DNA from: Xanthomarina gelatinilytica | GTDB lineage: Bacteria > Bacteroidota > Bacteroidia > Flavobacteriales > Flavobacteriaceae | Direction: 5' to 3' | Length of the DNA: 64,000 nucleotides | NCBI RefSeq assembly: GCF_000348685.1 | Contig: NZ_ANLA01000015.1 | Coordinates: 124,001-188,000, forward strand | Shown here: piece after piece, positions 35,881 to 44,806 of the stretch | How the letters are laid out: every line of letters starts with the position of its first letter | Numbering within the stretch: the stretch's first letter is position 1 | Translations under genes and position numbers: made by a program | Notes under the pieces: model-generated | The model's input: the letters and a program-made list of their open reading frames with translations, nothing else | What the model was told of the DNA's origin: nothing | Databases searched by the model: none

Positions 35881-35988
35881 AGCACCAGCGAGTGTGCTCT
35901 AACACCTTATTTTAATCCAATAACATATCAAGTCTTGGCACTATGCCTTGATGGTTACTCGCTTAGGATAAATTTTAAACAATAAGGT
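35881..35988 (+). ncRNA. Candidate structured (pseudoknotted) RNA leader
   Basis: Four perfect helices can be drawn. P1: AGCAC (35881-35885) with GTGCT (35894-35898), enclosing an 8-nt loop. Loop bases AGCGAGT (35887-35893) pair with ACTCGCT (35957-35963) as a pseudoknot. ACCTTATT (35904-35911) pairs with AATAAGGT (35981-35988). Inside that, ATCAAG (35927-35932) pairs with CTTGAT (35947-35952) with three further inner pairs. It lies 45 nt before a 35-codon ORF on the same strand, so it could be a cis-regulatory leader. No known riboswitch class is recognised, and the structure is drawn from one sequence only. Confidence 0.5.
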
Positions 35989-36033
35989 TATGGTCATTAA
36001 TATATTAATAATAATCCTTTAAATAATACTAAG

Positions 36034-36141
36034 ATGGCAAGAGGAAAAAATTTAAAAGCGCCAAAAACTGATTTAAAAGAAAAAAGGCAAGAAAAAATTT
36101 TAAAGAAATTGGAAGAAAAGAAAATGCGTAAACGCAGATAA
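36034..36141 (+). CDS. 35-residue highly basic small protein
   Basis: The ATG at 36034 opens a 35-codon frame ending in TAA at 36141. The peptide starts MARGKNLKAPKTDLKEKRQE and ends KKLEEKKMRKRR; over 40 percent of residues are Lys or Arg, and the middle should be one amphipathic helix. Basic peptides of this kind often bind RNA or ribosomes. The basic N-termini of some flavobacterial cold-shock proteins are similar in composition. Supporting features are the structured leader upstream, a perfect terminator 62 nt downstream and no overlap with another gene. Function unknown. Confidence 0.6.
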   Translation: MARGKNLKAPKTDLKEKRQEKILKKLEEKKMRKRR

Positions 36142-36202
36142 CGATAGTTCGATCAACAAGTTCATGAAAATTGAAATGTTGAATTTTTTAGTTAAGTGTA
36201 AT

Positions 36203-36232
36203 AACCCCTTGAATTGCCATGTTCAAGGGGTT
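36203..36232. terminator. Bidirectional terminator between the small ORF and the SDR gene
   Basis: AACCCCTTGAA (36203-36213) pairs perfectly with TTCAAGGGGTT (36222-36232) around an 8-nt loop, followed by TTATTTTTTATT on the plus strand. It abuts the stop of the convergent SDR gene. Confidence 0.88.
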
Positions 36233-37111
36233 TTATTTTTTATTGGCACGAATCATAGCTTCCAGCTGGTCCCACATTTGTTGAGGGATTTCTTCTAGAA
36301 GATTGAATTGTCCAGCTCCTTTTAGCCACTCGCCACCATCAATGGTAATTACTTCGCCATTTACATAGCTGGAAAAATCGGAAACCAAATATGCTGCCAG
36401 ATTGGCAAGCTCCTGATGTTCTCCCACACGATTTAAAGGTACTTTTTTAGTCATATCAAATTTCTCTTTAAGATCTCCAGGTAAAAGTCTGTCCCATGCT
36501 CCCTTTGTAGGGAAAGGTCCTGGTGCAATGGCATTAAAACGCATGCCATATTTTGCCCATTCCACAGCTAGACTTCTGGTCATGGCCAATACACCAGCTT
36601 TTGCTGTGGCACTGGGAACCACATAAGCAGAACCTGTCCAAGCATAGGTTGTAACAATATTTAAAACTACTGTGTTGGTGTGTTTGCTGTCTATCCAGTG
36701 TTTTCCAAAAGCTAAGGTGCAATTTTTGGTCCCTTTTAAAACAATGTCTATAACCGTATCAAAGGCATTTGCAGACAGACGCTCTGTAGGACTGATAAAA
36801 TTTCCTGCAGCATTGTTCAATAAAATATCTACTTTTCCAAAGCTTTCAAGAACTTGGTTGAGCATGTGTTCCACTTGGTCGTAATGCCTGACATCGCATT
36901 GGATAGCTAGACAAGTACCACTAGTTTCTGTTTCCAATTCTTTAGCAGTTGCCTGTAGTTTCTCTAAATTCCTGGAGGTAATGGCAACTTGTGCACCAAG
37001 TTCCAAAAAATATTTGGTCATTGCTTTTCCAAGACCAGAGCCACCTCCTGTAACTACGATGGTTTTTCCTTTTAAAGCGTTATCGCGAAGCATTTTTGCT
37101 GTGTGGCTCAT
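36233..37111 (-). CDS. SDR-family oxidoreductase, 2,4-dienoyl-CoA reductase type
   Basis: The 292-residue NAD(P)H-dependent reductase has a TGGGSGLGKAM cofactor loop, NNAAGNF and the family segment YVVPSATAKAGVLAMTRSLA followed by YGMRFNAIAPGPF. The VVPSA-x-AKAG pattern replaces the usual YxxxK and is the signature of 2,4-dienoyl-CoA reductases (DECR), which reduce polyunsaturated acyl-CoA during beta-oxidation. Its neighbour is the methylmalonyl-CoA mutase pair, which fits fatty acid and propionate breakdown. Length is normal. Confidence 0.87.
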   Translation of the reverse strand: MSHTAKMLRDNALKGKTIVVTGGGSGLGKAMTKYFLELGAQVAITSRNLEKLQATAKELETETSGTCLAIQCDVRHYDQVEHMLNQVLESFGKVDILLNNAAGNFISPTERLSANAFDTVIDIVLKGTKNCTLAFGKHWIDSKHTNTVVLNIVTTYAWTGSAYVVPSATAKAGVLAMTRSLAVEWAKYGMRFNAIAPGPFPTKGAWDRLLPGDLKEKFDMTKKVPLNRVGEHQELANLAAYLVSDFSSYVNGEVITIDGGEWLKGAGQFNLLEEIPQQMWDQLEAMIRANKK

Positions 37112-37206
37112 GATTTAATGGGTTTTTAATTTTTATTGCAATACAAGTATTCATAAACAGTGAAGAAACAATCACAGTTTTCTGAAAATGCATCCAAACA
37201 GAATAA

Positions 37207-39330
37207 TTAATCTATCAAAATATCTAATATTTGTATGGCTGCATCGCTTATCTTAGTTCCAGGGCCAAAAACAGCTACAGCACCAGCATCAAACAAATAT
37301 TGGTAATCTTGCTTTGGGATTACACCTCCAACAACTACCATAATATCGTCTCTACCATATTTTTTTAGTGCTTCTATAACTTGTGGCACAAGGGTTTTGT
37401 GTCCGGCAGCCAAAGAGGACACGCCAAGAATGTGCACATCATTTTCCACAGCCTGTTTGGCTGCTTCTTCTGGAGTTTGGAAAAGAGGACCAATATCCAC
37501 ATCAAAACCAACATCTGCGTACCCTGTAGCCACTACTTTGGCACCTCTATCGTGGCCATCTTGACCCATTTTCGCAATCATGATTCGTGGTCTTCTACCA
37601 TCTTGCTCGGCAAATGTGTCTGCCAATTGTTTGGCTTTGCTAAATGAGTCGTCGTTTTTAATTTCTTTGCTATACACTCCAGAAAAAGATTTTATTTGAG
37701 CCTTGTAACGTCCGAAAACTGTTTCTAAAGCATCGCTAATTTCACCTAAAGTAGCTCTTTCACGAGCAGCTTCTATGGCTAAAGCTAATAAATTATTTTC
37801 TCCTGAACGAGCAGCTTGAGTTAAATTTGATAAGGTTTGTTTTACTTTTTTGGAATCTCTTTTAGCTTTAATGGTGTTTAATCGTTCTATTTGAGAATTT
37901 CTAACCGTTTGATTGTCTACCTCTAGAGTGGAAATAGGGTCTTCCTTTGCTAATCTATATTTATTGACTCCTACAATAATATCTTCTCCAGAATCAATTC
38001 TTGCTTGTTTTCTTGCGGCAGCTTCTTCAATTCTAAGCTTTGGGATTCCAGCTTCAATGGCCTTGGTCATGCCACCAAGCTCTTCTACTTCTTCAATAAG
38101 CTCCCAAGCTTTTTGGGTAATATCATGTGTTAATTTTTCAACATAGTAACTGCCAGCCCAAGGATCTACGGTTTTGGTGATTTTGGTTTCTTCTTGTAAA
38201 AATATTTGTGTGTTTCTGGCAATTCTGGCAGAAAAATCCGTTGGTAAAGCTATGGCTTCGTCCAAGGCATTGGTATGCAAGGATTGGGTGCCACCAAAAG
38301 CAGCTGCAGCTGCTTCAATACAGGTTCTAGCAACATTGTTGAATGGATCCTGCTCTGTTAAACTCCAACCACTTGTTTGGCAATGGGTTCTTAAAGCTAA
38401 GGATTTGGAGTTTTTTGGATGAAACTGTTTTACCAGTTTGGCCCAAAGCATTCTGGCAGCTCTCATTTTGGCAATTTCCATAAAATGATTCATTCCTATA
38501 GCCCAAAAAAATGATAGTCTAGGAGCAAAGGTGTCAATATCCATGCCTGCTTCCAAACCTTTTCGAATATATTCCAGACCATCTGCCAAGGTATAGGCCA
38601 ATTCAATATCGCAAGTGGCACCAGCTTCCTGCATATGATAGCCTGAAATACTGATACTATTGAATTTTGGCATGTGCTTGCTGGTGTATTCAAAAATATC
38701 CGAAATGATTTTCATGGATGGTGTAGGAGGATAGATGTAGGTATTACGTACCATAAACTCCTTTAAAATATCGTTTTGAATGGTTCCGGCAAGTTGTTCT
38801 GGAGAAACGCCTTGCTCTTCGGCAGCCACAATGTAAAATGCCATAATAGGTAATACAGCCCCATTCATGGTCATGGAAACCGACATTTTATCCAAGGGAA
38901 TTTGGTCGAAAAGAATTTTCATATCCTCAACCGAGTCGATGGCCACACCAGCTTTACCAACATCTCCAACCACACGTTCATGATCTGAATCGTAGCCTCT
39001 ATGCGTTGCCAAATCAAAAGCAACGGATAAGCCTTTTTGGCCTGCAGCCAGATTTCGTCTATAAAAAGCATTGCTTTCTTCAGCTGTTGAAAAACCTGCA
39101 TATTGACGAATGGTCCAAGGTCTTCGAACAAACATCGTGCTGTAAGGTCCACGTAAAAAAGGCGCTATTCCAGCTGCAAAATTTAAATGTTCCAATTCGC
39201 TTAAATCTTCTTTGGAATAGGTGGATTTTACATCAATATTTTCAGCCGTGTTAAAGGTGGTGTTGGAGGTAGCCTTTTCGTTTTTAGAAGCTTTTTTTAG
39301 TGTGATATGTTGAATGTTTTTTCTAGACAT
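37207..39330 (-). CDS. scpA: Methylmalonyl-CoA mutase large (catalytic) subunit
   Basis: The 707-residue adenosylcobalamin enzyme interconverts methylmalonyl-CoA and succinyl-CoA. It has the N-terminal TIM barrel with [20 protein letters not shown] and [16 protein letters not shown]. The C-terminal B12 domain (about 570-707) carries the cobalamin-ligand DGHDRGAKV and [20 protein letters not shown]. In Bacteroidota it serves the succinate-propionate route. The mutase small subunit lies upstream, but a lipoprotein gene is inserted between them. Confidence 0.96.
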   Translation of the reverse strand: MSRKNIQHITLKKASKNEKATSNTTFNTAENIDVKSTYSKEDLSELEHLNFAAGIAPFLRGPYSTMFVRRPWTIRQYAGFSTAEESNAFYRRNLAAGQKGLSVAFDLATHRGYDSDHERVVGDVGKAGVAIDSVEDMKILFDQIPLDKMSVSMTMNGAVLPIMAFYIVAAEEQGVSPEQLAGTIQNDILKEFMVRNTYIYPPTPSMKIISDIFEYTSKHMPKFNSISISGYHMQEAGATCDIELAYTLADGLEYIRKGLEAGMDIDTFAPRLSFFWAIGMNHFMEIAKMRAARMLWAKLVKQFHPKNSKSLALRTHCQTSGWSLTEQDPFNNVARTCIEAAAAAFGGTQSLHTNALDEAIALPTDFSARIARNTQIFLQEETKITKTVDPWAGSYYVEKLTHDITQKAWELIEEVEELGGMTKAIEAGIPKLRIEEAAARKQARIDSGEDIIVGVNKYRLAKEDPISTLEVDNQTVRNSQIERLNTIKAKRDSKKVKQTLSNLTQAARSGENNLLALAIEAARERATLGEISDALETVFGRYKAQIKSFSGVYSKEIKNDDSFSKAKQLADTFAEQDGRRPRIMIAKMGQDGHDRGAKVVATGYADVGFDVDIGPLFQTPEEAAKQAVENDVHILGVSSLAAGHKTLVPQVIEALKKYGRDDIMVVVGGVIPKQDYQYLFDAGAVAVFGPGTKISDAAIQILDILID

Positions 39331-39350
39331 ATTGGTTGGATATCAAATTC

Positions 39351-40022
39351 TTAACCTTTTTTTTCGCTGTTTAAGATCACGTTTTGAGGTGTGCCTTTTA
39401 CGGCTTTGTTTGTATTGGCCTTGTCTGTTTCAGGTTTTTCGGTTACTGTTGTTGGGTCTACTTGAAACAAACGAGCATAGAATAGGTCCAACGCAATATA
39501 AGCAGCCATGTATCTATCGTCGTGAGCATTTTTCACATGTTTAATTAGTGGTGCACCAAATAAATCTGGGCGCATGCTGTTTGTGGAAACCAAGGCATTG
39601 AATGTGGTTTGTAGGTCTTTGTTTTTGAAATTGCTTGATACGCATTTAAAAATATCAGCATTATAATTAATGCTGTTGTCTGCATTCCAAAGATCCTTAT
39701 CTTGTTTTAAGGCTTCAAAAACCTCCATGGTATGTGGAGATACTATGTCTTGGTAATTAACCCTATTTGCTATGGCATCTCTGGTGAAAAAGGAGTAAGA
39801 TCTGCGTAAATCTTTGTTTTGGGGATTGTATTTATTGGTAATATCATCTTCAAAAGAAAGTAAAGCCTCAAAATACAATTTGGTGTCTAAATTATCGCAA
39901 ACTAAAATATTTTCTTTGTCGGCATATTTGTAATTGGTAAACGAAGCCGATTCATTTTTACAGTTAAAAAGCGTGAAGCATAATGCAATAATTGAAAATT
40001 TTAATAGTGTTTTGCTCATCAT
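39351..40022 (-). CDS. Lipoprotein encoded between the two mutase subunits, uncharacterised
   Basis: The 223-residue protein starts with a lipoprotein signal (LLKFSIIALCFTLFNC). The remainder has no recognisable motif; it is polar, with helical stretches such as YADKENILVCDNLDTKLYFE and RDAIANRVNY, and a low-complexity, charged C-terminus. It lies 19 bp after the small-subunit gene and 20 bp before the large-subunit gene, all on the same strand, so it is co-transcribed. It is unusual for an exported protein to split a metabolic enzyme pair. Codon use looks like that of its neighbours. Function unknown. Confidence 0.75.
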   Translation of the reverse strand: MMSKTLLKFSIIALCFTLFNCKNESASFTNYKYADKENILVCDNLDTKLYFEALLSFEDDITNKYNPQNKDLRRSYSFFTRDAIANRVNYQDIVSPHTMEVFEALKQDKDLWNADNSINYNADIFKCVSSNFKNKDLQTTFNALVSTNSMRPDLFGAPLIKHVKNAHDDRYMAAYIALDLFYARLFQVDPTTVTEKPETDKANTNKAVKGTPQNVILNSEKKG

Positions 40023-40041
40023 TTTAATTTTAAATTGTTAA

Positions 40042-41409
40042 TTATTCGGTTTTTAGTCTGTTTTGTTCTAAGTTTTCAGCCAATCTTTTTTCTATAATGG
40101 GCTCCAAAAGTGTTTTTCGTGGATTTGTTTTTACAAACGGATACAATTCCAATTCGTGTTTCATTTTGTCATTTGGGTTGGGATGTTTATTGGTTCCCAA
40201 CAAAATCTCTTCGCCATTATTGAATTGGTTCTGTTCTCTTTCGGCACTTTCCTTTATTTTCCTTTGGATGATGCCTTCTTTCAATTGTTTTAAAAACCCT
40301 CCATTGGCTTCAATATCTTTAAATAATTCCAGGGCTTTTTCAGCCAATTGCTGAGTGAGGCTTTCAATATAATAAGCGCCATCTGCTGGATTGTTTACTT
40401 TGTCGAAATAACTTTCATGTTTTAAAACCAATAGCTGATTTCTTGAAATCCTACTGCCAAACTCATTGTCTTTATGGTATATGGCATCGTAAGCCAAATT
40501 GTTAATAAAATTTGAACCTCCTAAAATGGCACTCATGCATTCGGTTGTGGTTCGGAGCAGATTGGTATTGTAATCGTATAGTGTTTTATTGCGTTTGGTT
40601 GGTGTTGAAAATATCAGGCACTCGGTTGGTATGTTGTATTCCAAAGCCAATGTTTCCCATAAAACCCTTAAGGCCCTTAGCTTTGCAATTTCAAAGAAAT
40701 AATTGGTGCCCAAGGAAACATTGAAAATTACTTGAAGGGATTGCCTCGTTTCTTTTGCAACAATATCAAGATGATTTAAATATTCGTTAACATGAGCCAT
40801 GGCATAAGCCAATTGCTGCACCATGGTTGCACCAGCGTTTTGGTATAAGGAAGCATCCACGCTCAAGGTTGCCGTTGTGTTTACTATGGTGTCCAATTGT
40901 TTTTGGTCTTCCTGCAAGTTTGCATACCAATTACCTGTTTTGGCCAGATTTCCTATAATATCTGTAAGGATAAAGGTGTTTTTTGTTGAAGTTTTTTCGG
41001 TAAGTATCTGCACATAAGAAGCAGATAAAAACTGAAGTTCAAAAAACAGTTTTGTGTTATTTAAATCAATGTTTTTTAACAGGGTTTCAATTGAAATGTC
41101 TTCGGAAGGGATGATGAATTTTAGACTTTCCGTCCCTTTATTCAACAGCTCTTGTGCTTTGGCATTGGACTTTTCCACATCTGCGACAAAAATGGTTTCA
41201 CAAATGTTCCATTGTGTAGCTTTGGATGACGAAACATTGGGAAGGGAAGAAAACTCATCGGCATGATAAAATGGTTTTACATCAATTCCTTCATTCGATT
41301 TCCAGATTAAGGTGTCGTTATAATCGGCACCTTTTAAATCTGCTTGAATTTTTTGTTTCCATTCTTTGGATGAAACGTCGCTAAATTCCTCAAATAATTT
41401 TTTACTCAT
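40042..41409 (-). CDS. mutA: Methylmalonyl-CoA mutase small subunit
   Basis: The 455-residue protein is homologous to the N-terminal mutase domain (about 1-455) and lacks the B12-binding domain, as usual for short Bacteroidota beta subunits. Conserved stretches include EEFSDVSSKEWKQKIQADLK, MVQQLAYAMAHVNEYLNHLD and ISRNQLLVLKHESYFDKVNN. It supports the catalytic subunit structurally. It overlaps the septum-formation gene by 8 bp. Confidence 0.9.
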   Translation of the reverse strand: MSKKLFEEFSDVSSKEWKQKIQADLKGADYNDTLIWKSNEGIDVKPFYHADEFSSLPNVSSSKATQWNICETIFVADVEKSNAKAQELLNKGTESLKFIIPSEDISIETLLKNIDLNNTKLFFELQFLSASYVQILTEKTSTKNTFILTDIIGNLAKTGNWYANLQEDQKQLDTIVNTTATLSVDASLYQNAGATMVQQLAYAMAHVNEYLNHLDIVAKETRQSLQVIFNVSLGTNYFFEIAKLRALRVLWETLALEYNIPTECLIFSTPTKRNKTLYDYNTNLLRTTTECMSAILGGSNFINNLAYDAIYHKDNEFGSRISRNQLLVLKHESYFDKVNNPADGAYYIESLTQQLAEKALELFKDIEANGGFLKQLKEGIIQRKIKESAEREQNQFNNGEEILLGTNKHPNPNDKMKHELELYPFVKTNPRKTLLEPIIEKRLAENLEQNRLKTE

Positions 41410-41728
41410 TTTTCTTTGCTTTAGCTAGGCTGTCTTGATATTCAATAATGAATATTTCTTCATTGTCCTTTTTCATGTAATATTTTTCGCGAGCCAATTT
41501 TTCCACACCTTCTTCTGTGCTTAATTCTTTAATGGCTTTACGGTCTTTTATAATTTCGTTTTTATAAAATTCTTTTTCGGCTTCCAGTTCTTCAATATCA
41601 GAGTTTAACTCGTTGTGAATTAACCAGGAATTAGCATCGAAAAAAAACATCCAAACAGCAAACACCACGAGTATTAAAACAAAAATGTTTTTAAAGGGTT
41701 TTAAGTATTTGCTTTGTTTTTTTGCCAT
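41402..41728 (-). CDS. FtsB/DivIC-family cell-division protein
   Basis: The 108-residue protein has a short basic N-terminus, one membrane helix (about 12-30; NIFVLILVVFAVWMFFFD) and a coiled coil (about 40-75; LNSDIEELEAEKEFYKNEI). The conserved tail REKYYMKKDNEEIFII is the DivIC/FtsB signature. Such proteins link FtsQ/FtsL to the septal peptidoglycan machinery. The stop overlaps mutA and the start touches the udk stop, so udk, this gene and the mutase genes form one tight unit. Confidence 0.87.
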   Translation of the reverse strand: MAKKQSKYLKPFKNIFVLILVVFAVWMFFFDANSWLIHNELNSDIEELEAEKEFYKNEIIKDRKAIKELSTEEGVEKLAREKYYMKKDNEEIFIIEYQDSLAKAKKNE

Positions 41729-42336
41729 TATACTAAACGATGGTTAATGATGGTTTTAACAATGTCTATAGCCACTGTATTGTATTTATTATTTGGTATA
41801 ATAATATCAGCATATTCCTTCATGGGCTCAATAAACTGCTGATGCATGGGTTTTAAGGTGTTTTGATATCTAGAAAGAACTTCTTCTATATCGCGACCTC
41901 TTTCGGTAATATCACGTTTTAACCTTCTTATTAATCGTTCATCACTATCTGCATGAACAAATATTTTTATGTCGAACATGTCCCTTAATTCAGGATTTGT
42001 TAGTATTAAAATACCTTCAACAATCATTACTTTTCTGGGATGTGTTAAAATGGTGTCTCCAGTTCTGTTGTGTTTTATAAAGGAATATACAGGTTGATGA
42101 ATGTCGTTTCCTTTTCTTAATTCTTTTAAATGGCTTTCCAGTAATTCAAAATCTATGGAACGAGGATGGTCAAAATTAATTTTTACACGTTCATCAAAAC
42201 TTAAGTGGGACGTGTCTTTATAATATGAGTCTTGTGAAATCACACCAACTTCCCCTTCAGGTAATTGGTTTAAAATTTGATTGACCACTGTGGTTTTTCC
42301 ACAGCCTGTTCCACCTGCAATTCCTATAATTAGCAT
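41728..42336 (-). CDS. udk: Uridine kinase
   Basis: The 202-residue enzyme phosphorylates uridine and cytidine in the pyrimidine salvage path. Walker A is GGTGCGKTT at the N-terminus; DSYYKD, NFDHPRSIDFELL, VEGILIL and the lid RRLKRDITERGRD are all present. Length is normal. It leads a tight unit with the DivIC-like and mutase genes. Confidence 0.96.
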   Translation of the reverse strand: MLIIGIAGGTGCGKTTVVNQILNQLPEGEVGVISQDSYYKDTSHLSFDERVKINFDHPRSIDFELLESHLKELRKGNDIHQPVYSFIKHNRTGDTILTHPRKVMIVEGILILTNPELRDMFDIKIFVHADSDERLIRRLKRDITERGRDIEEVLSRYQNTLKPMHQQFIEPMKEYADIIIPNNKYNTVAIDIVKTIINHRLV

Positions 42337-42421
42337 GAATATGTATTTTATTTAAAGCACAAATTTAGTTATTTACATTGGAAATACGAGAGGTATTTAC
42401 GAAACTTACAGGACACTATTT

Positions 42422-43528
42422 TTAATTTTCAGGTAATAGCTTTACAATGCCTAAATTCTCTATTCCAACATAGATATAGCCATCTGGACCTTGTTCAAGG
42501 GAACGAACGCGACCAAGGCCTTCTAAAATTTTTTCTTCTTTAATTACTTTCTTTCCATCCAAAACACACCTGCTTACATATTGAAATTTTAAGGAGCCAA
42601 CCAGTAAGTTGCCTTTCCATTCGGGATACACACTACTGGAAATAAAAGCCATTCCACTAGGAGCAATGGAAGGTACCCAATAATGAATAGGAGGTTCAAT
42701 TCCTGGCAAGGTGGTGTAGTCTGAAATTTTAGTGCCAACATAATTAACGCCGTAAGACACTTTTGGCCAACCGTAATTTTCACCAGCTTTTATAATGTTA
42801 ATCTCGTCGCCACCTTTTGGGCCATGCTCATGAGACCAGATTTCTCCAGTCTCTGGATGAATTTTCATACCTTGAGGATTTCGGTTACCATAGGTGTAAA
42901 TGGCTTTTTTGGCATTTGGGGTATTGTAAAATGGATTATTTTCTGGAATGCGACCATCATCAAAAAGCCTGTAAACCTTTCCACCATCTCTAGTAAGGTC
43001 CTGAGGATTAATGTCTTCTTCGCCTCTGTCTCCAATGGTAAAATACAAATAGCCTTCTTTATCAAACACGATTCTTGAGCCAAAATGATAGCCTACAGAA
43101 GTGTTTGGGTTGGCTTTATAAAGCAGTTCCTTGTTTATAAGTTGGTTGTCTTTTAATTGTGCTCTAATTATGGCAGTGTTGCAACCTTCTTCTTCACCTT
43201 CGGGAGACGCATAGGAAAAATAAATCCAACCGTTGTTTTTATAGTCAGGATGTAATTCAATATCCATAAAGCCACCTTGACCAAGAAGTTCAATTTCAGG
43301 AAGCCCTTCAATAAGGGTTTTTTTCCCATCTTTGAAATGAATCAACTCACCCTTTTTTTCAGTAATCAACATGGCGTTGTCTGGTAAAAAGGCAAAACCC
43401 CAAGGAATGTTCAATTCAGGGACTATAATTTGGTATGTATCTTTGGAAGCCGGTTCTTTTTTTGCTTGCGCACAAGCTAAGATGCTGATAAAACAAATAA
43501 GAATGTAAAGCGAATGACGAATTTTCAT
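42422..43528 (-). CDS. PQQ-dependent aldose/sorbosone dehydrogenase-like lipoprotein
   Basis: The 368-residue exported beta-propeller has a lipoprotein signal (LICFISILAC) and the glucose/sorbosone dehydrogenase (GSDH) fold. Motifs are WGFAFLPDNAMLITEKKGEL, GGFMDIELHPDY, GYHFGSRIVFDKEGYLYFTI, YGNRNPQGM and WSHEHGPKGGDEINII. Members such as YliI oxidise aldose sugars with PQQ in the periplasm. Whether this strain makes PQQ is not visible here. It is monocistronic and lies next to the tRNA-Pro locus. Confidence 0.9.
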   Translation of the reverse strand: MKIRHSLYILICFISILACAQAKKEPASKDTYQIIVPELNIPWGFAFLPDNAMLITEKKGELIHFKDGKKTLIEGLPEIELLGQGGFMDIELHPDYKNNGWIYFSYASPEGEEEGCNTAIIRAQLKDNQLINKELLYKANPNTSVGYHFGSRIVFDKEGYLYFTIGDRGEEDINPQDLTRDGGKVYRLFDDGRIPENNPFYNTPNAKKAIYTYGNRNPQGMKIHPETGEIWSHEHGPKGGDEINIIKAGENYGWPKVSYGVNYVGTKISDYTTLPGIEPPIHYWVPSIAPSGMAFISSSVYPEWKGNLLVGSLKFQYVSRCVLDGKKVIKEEKILEGLGRVRSLEQGPDGYIYVGIENLGIVKLLPEN

Positions 43529-43570
43529 GTTTATAAGGTTTAATCCATAAATTTAAAAAATAAAAGTTGT

Positions 43571-43599
43571 TTGTTGTTAAAGAAAAGCTATATATTTGC
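43571..43599 (+). promoter_or_regulatory. Promoter of tRNA-Pro
   Basis: TTG (43571-43573), 17 nt and TATATTTGC (43591-43599) fit the Flavobacterium promoter consensus. Confidence 0.65.
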
Positions 43600-43621
43600 A
43601 CCTCAAAATTTAGATAACCAA

Positions 43622-43692
43622 TTCGGGGTGTAGCCCCTCGACATTGCTCGGGGTAAACCACACTACGAATTTTACATTTTTCGGGGTGTAGC
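43622..43692 (+). repeat. 13-bp direct repeat of the tRNA-Pro 5' end
   Basis: TTCGGGGTGTAGC occurs at 43622-43634 and again at 43680-43692, where it is the 5' end of tRNA-Pro. The upstream copy is followed by a hairpin-capable stretch with CCCC (43635-43638) and GGGG. It could be a truncated tRNA duplication or a left-over attachment site. Confidence 0.5.
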
Positions 43693-43756
43693 GTAGCCCG
43701 GTTATCGCGCCGCGTTTGGGACGCGGAGGTCGCAGGTTCGAATCCTGCCACCCCGA
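43682..43756 (+). tRNA. tRNA-Pro (anticodon UGG)
   Basis: The acceptor stem CGGGGTG pairs with CACCCCG. The anticodon arm CCGCG-TTTGGGA-CGCGG gives anticodon UGG, and the T arm GCAGG-TTCGAAT-CCTGC is canonical. The discriminator is A, and CCA is not encoded. A spurious protein beginning MAGFEPATSAS is often predicted antisense to such tRNAs. Confidence 0.95.
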
Positions 43757-43885
43757 CTTAATAAGCCAAAAAATCATTTGATATTTTGGCTTATTTTTTT
43801 GGAAAGCAATTTGTTTGCTTTGACAAACAAAACAATCAAAGGTTCCAAAAATTCTTATGCAAAGAATTGGTATTATAAAAAAATG

Positions 43886-44653
43886 TTATTTCCTATTGTT
43901 CCAAGCGCAGCCAAAAACTATATAGTATCCAAAATCGTGATTGGGCCAAACCACATCTATTCCCATTCTAATTTTAAACTTCCTTGCAATTAAATACCTA
44001 AACCCAGTTCCGTAATTATACATCAATACAGGTTGGAATTAGTCGTTTTCTTCAACAGCCTTAGCTAAGAACCAAAACCCTTTAAACTCCACCTTGTGGT
44101 AAATTCAAAACATTGTTCTGTTTCCATTACATAGGTGGATTTGCCTTGATATCGCATTTTTGGTACACCTCGTAGATTTATATAAGGATCTGTGTAAAAA
44201 GGAGCATCCTTGAATTGCATTTCTGAAGCAAGTCGCAGTCCGCTAACCAATTTAGGTGTAAACTGATGGTAATACAATGCAGAAATTTCCAAATTTCCAA
44301 ACGTATAATCGCTTCCTGTCCAATTGGCATTAAAATGATAGGTTGTGTTTATTAAAAATCCTTTATCAGGATTAAAAATATTGTCTCTGTTATCAAACTC
44401 CACTACAAGTCCAGGGCTGCTTAAAATACTTTTCAATGACTTTTATTCAACAAAATCTGGAAGTGTTTCAAATTGAAGGAAAATACAATCCTTTATAGGA
44501 TTCAATAAAAAATCACTGTAATCCAATTTATTGTCCAAAGAATCCCTGAGGGTTTTTTTTTGGTTTGGTAGATTGTGCATAACTTGAAAATGCAAAAACC
44601 AGAGTTGTGATTATTACCAAAACACATTTTAAAATTCTCATACTTCCGTTCAT
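43886..44653 (-). pseudogene. Decayed BamA/TamA-type outer-membrane protein gene
   Basis: Fragments on the minus strand line up with one outer-membrane barrel protein. The first is a signal peptide (RILKCVLVIITTLVFAFSS). A frame shift in an A8 run follows, then a stop and a probable internal deletion. Barrel strands from FDNRDNIFNPDKGF to MRYQGKSTYVMETEQ come next (44065-44436). After another stop, in another frame, the typical end reads GTGFRYLIARKFKIRMGIDV and YYIVFGCAWNNRK. At least two frame breaks and missing middle sequence make it non-functional. It adjoins tRNA-Pro, a common site of rearrangement. Confidence 0.8.
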
Positions 44654-44772
44654 GTTTAAAATAAAAGTAGGTATATTTTTTATGTAATTAAAAAATAGAA
44701 TGTTTTTTTAAGGTATTACGTTAATATTTTAATAACAGTTGTTAGTTTTATGGTATTCCGGGTAATAATTGG

Positions 44773-44781
44773 TAGTTTTGC
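44773..44781 (+). promoter_or_regulatory. -7 promoter element of the SlyD-like gene
   Basis: TAGTTTTGC matches TAnnTTTG(C) and lies inside the longer open frame that begins at 44750, so translation should start at the ATG at 44807. Confidence 0.65.
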
Positions 44782-44806
44782 TCAAATTATTAAAAAACAC
44801 AATTTT

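Noticed and set aside
43416-43751. Minus-strand ORF beginning MAGFEPATSASQTRRDNRA
   Set aside because: It is the well-known spurious translation antisense to a tRNA gene (tRNA-Pro here) and runs into the sugar dehydrogenase gene; no independent coding evidence.
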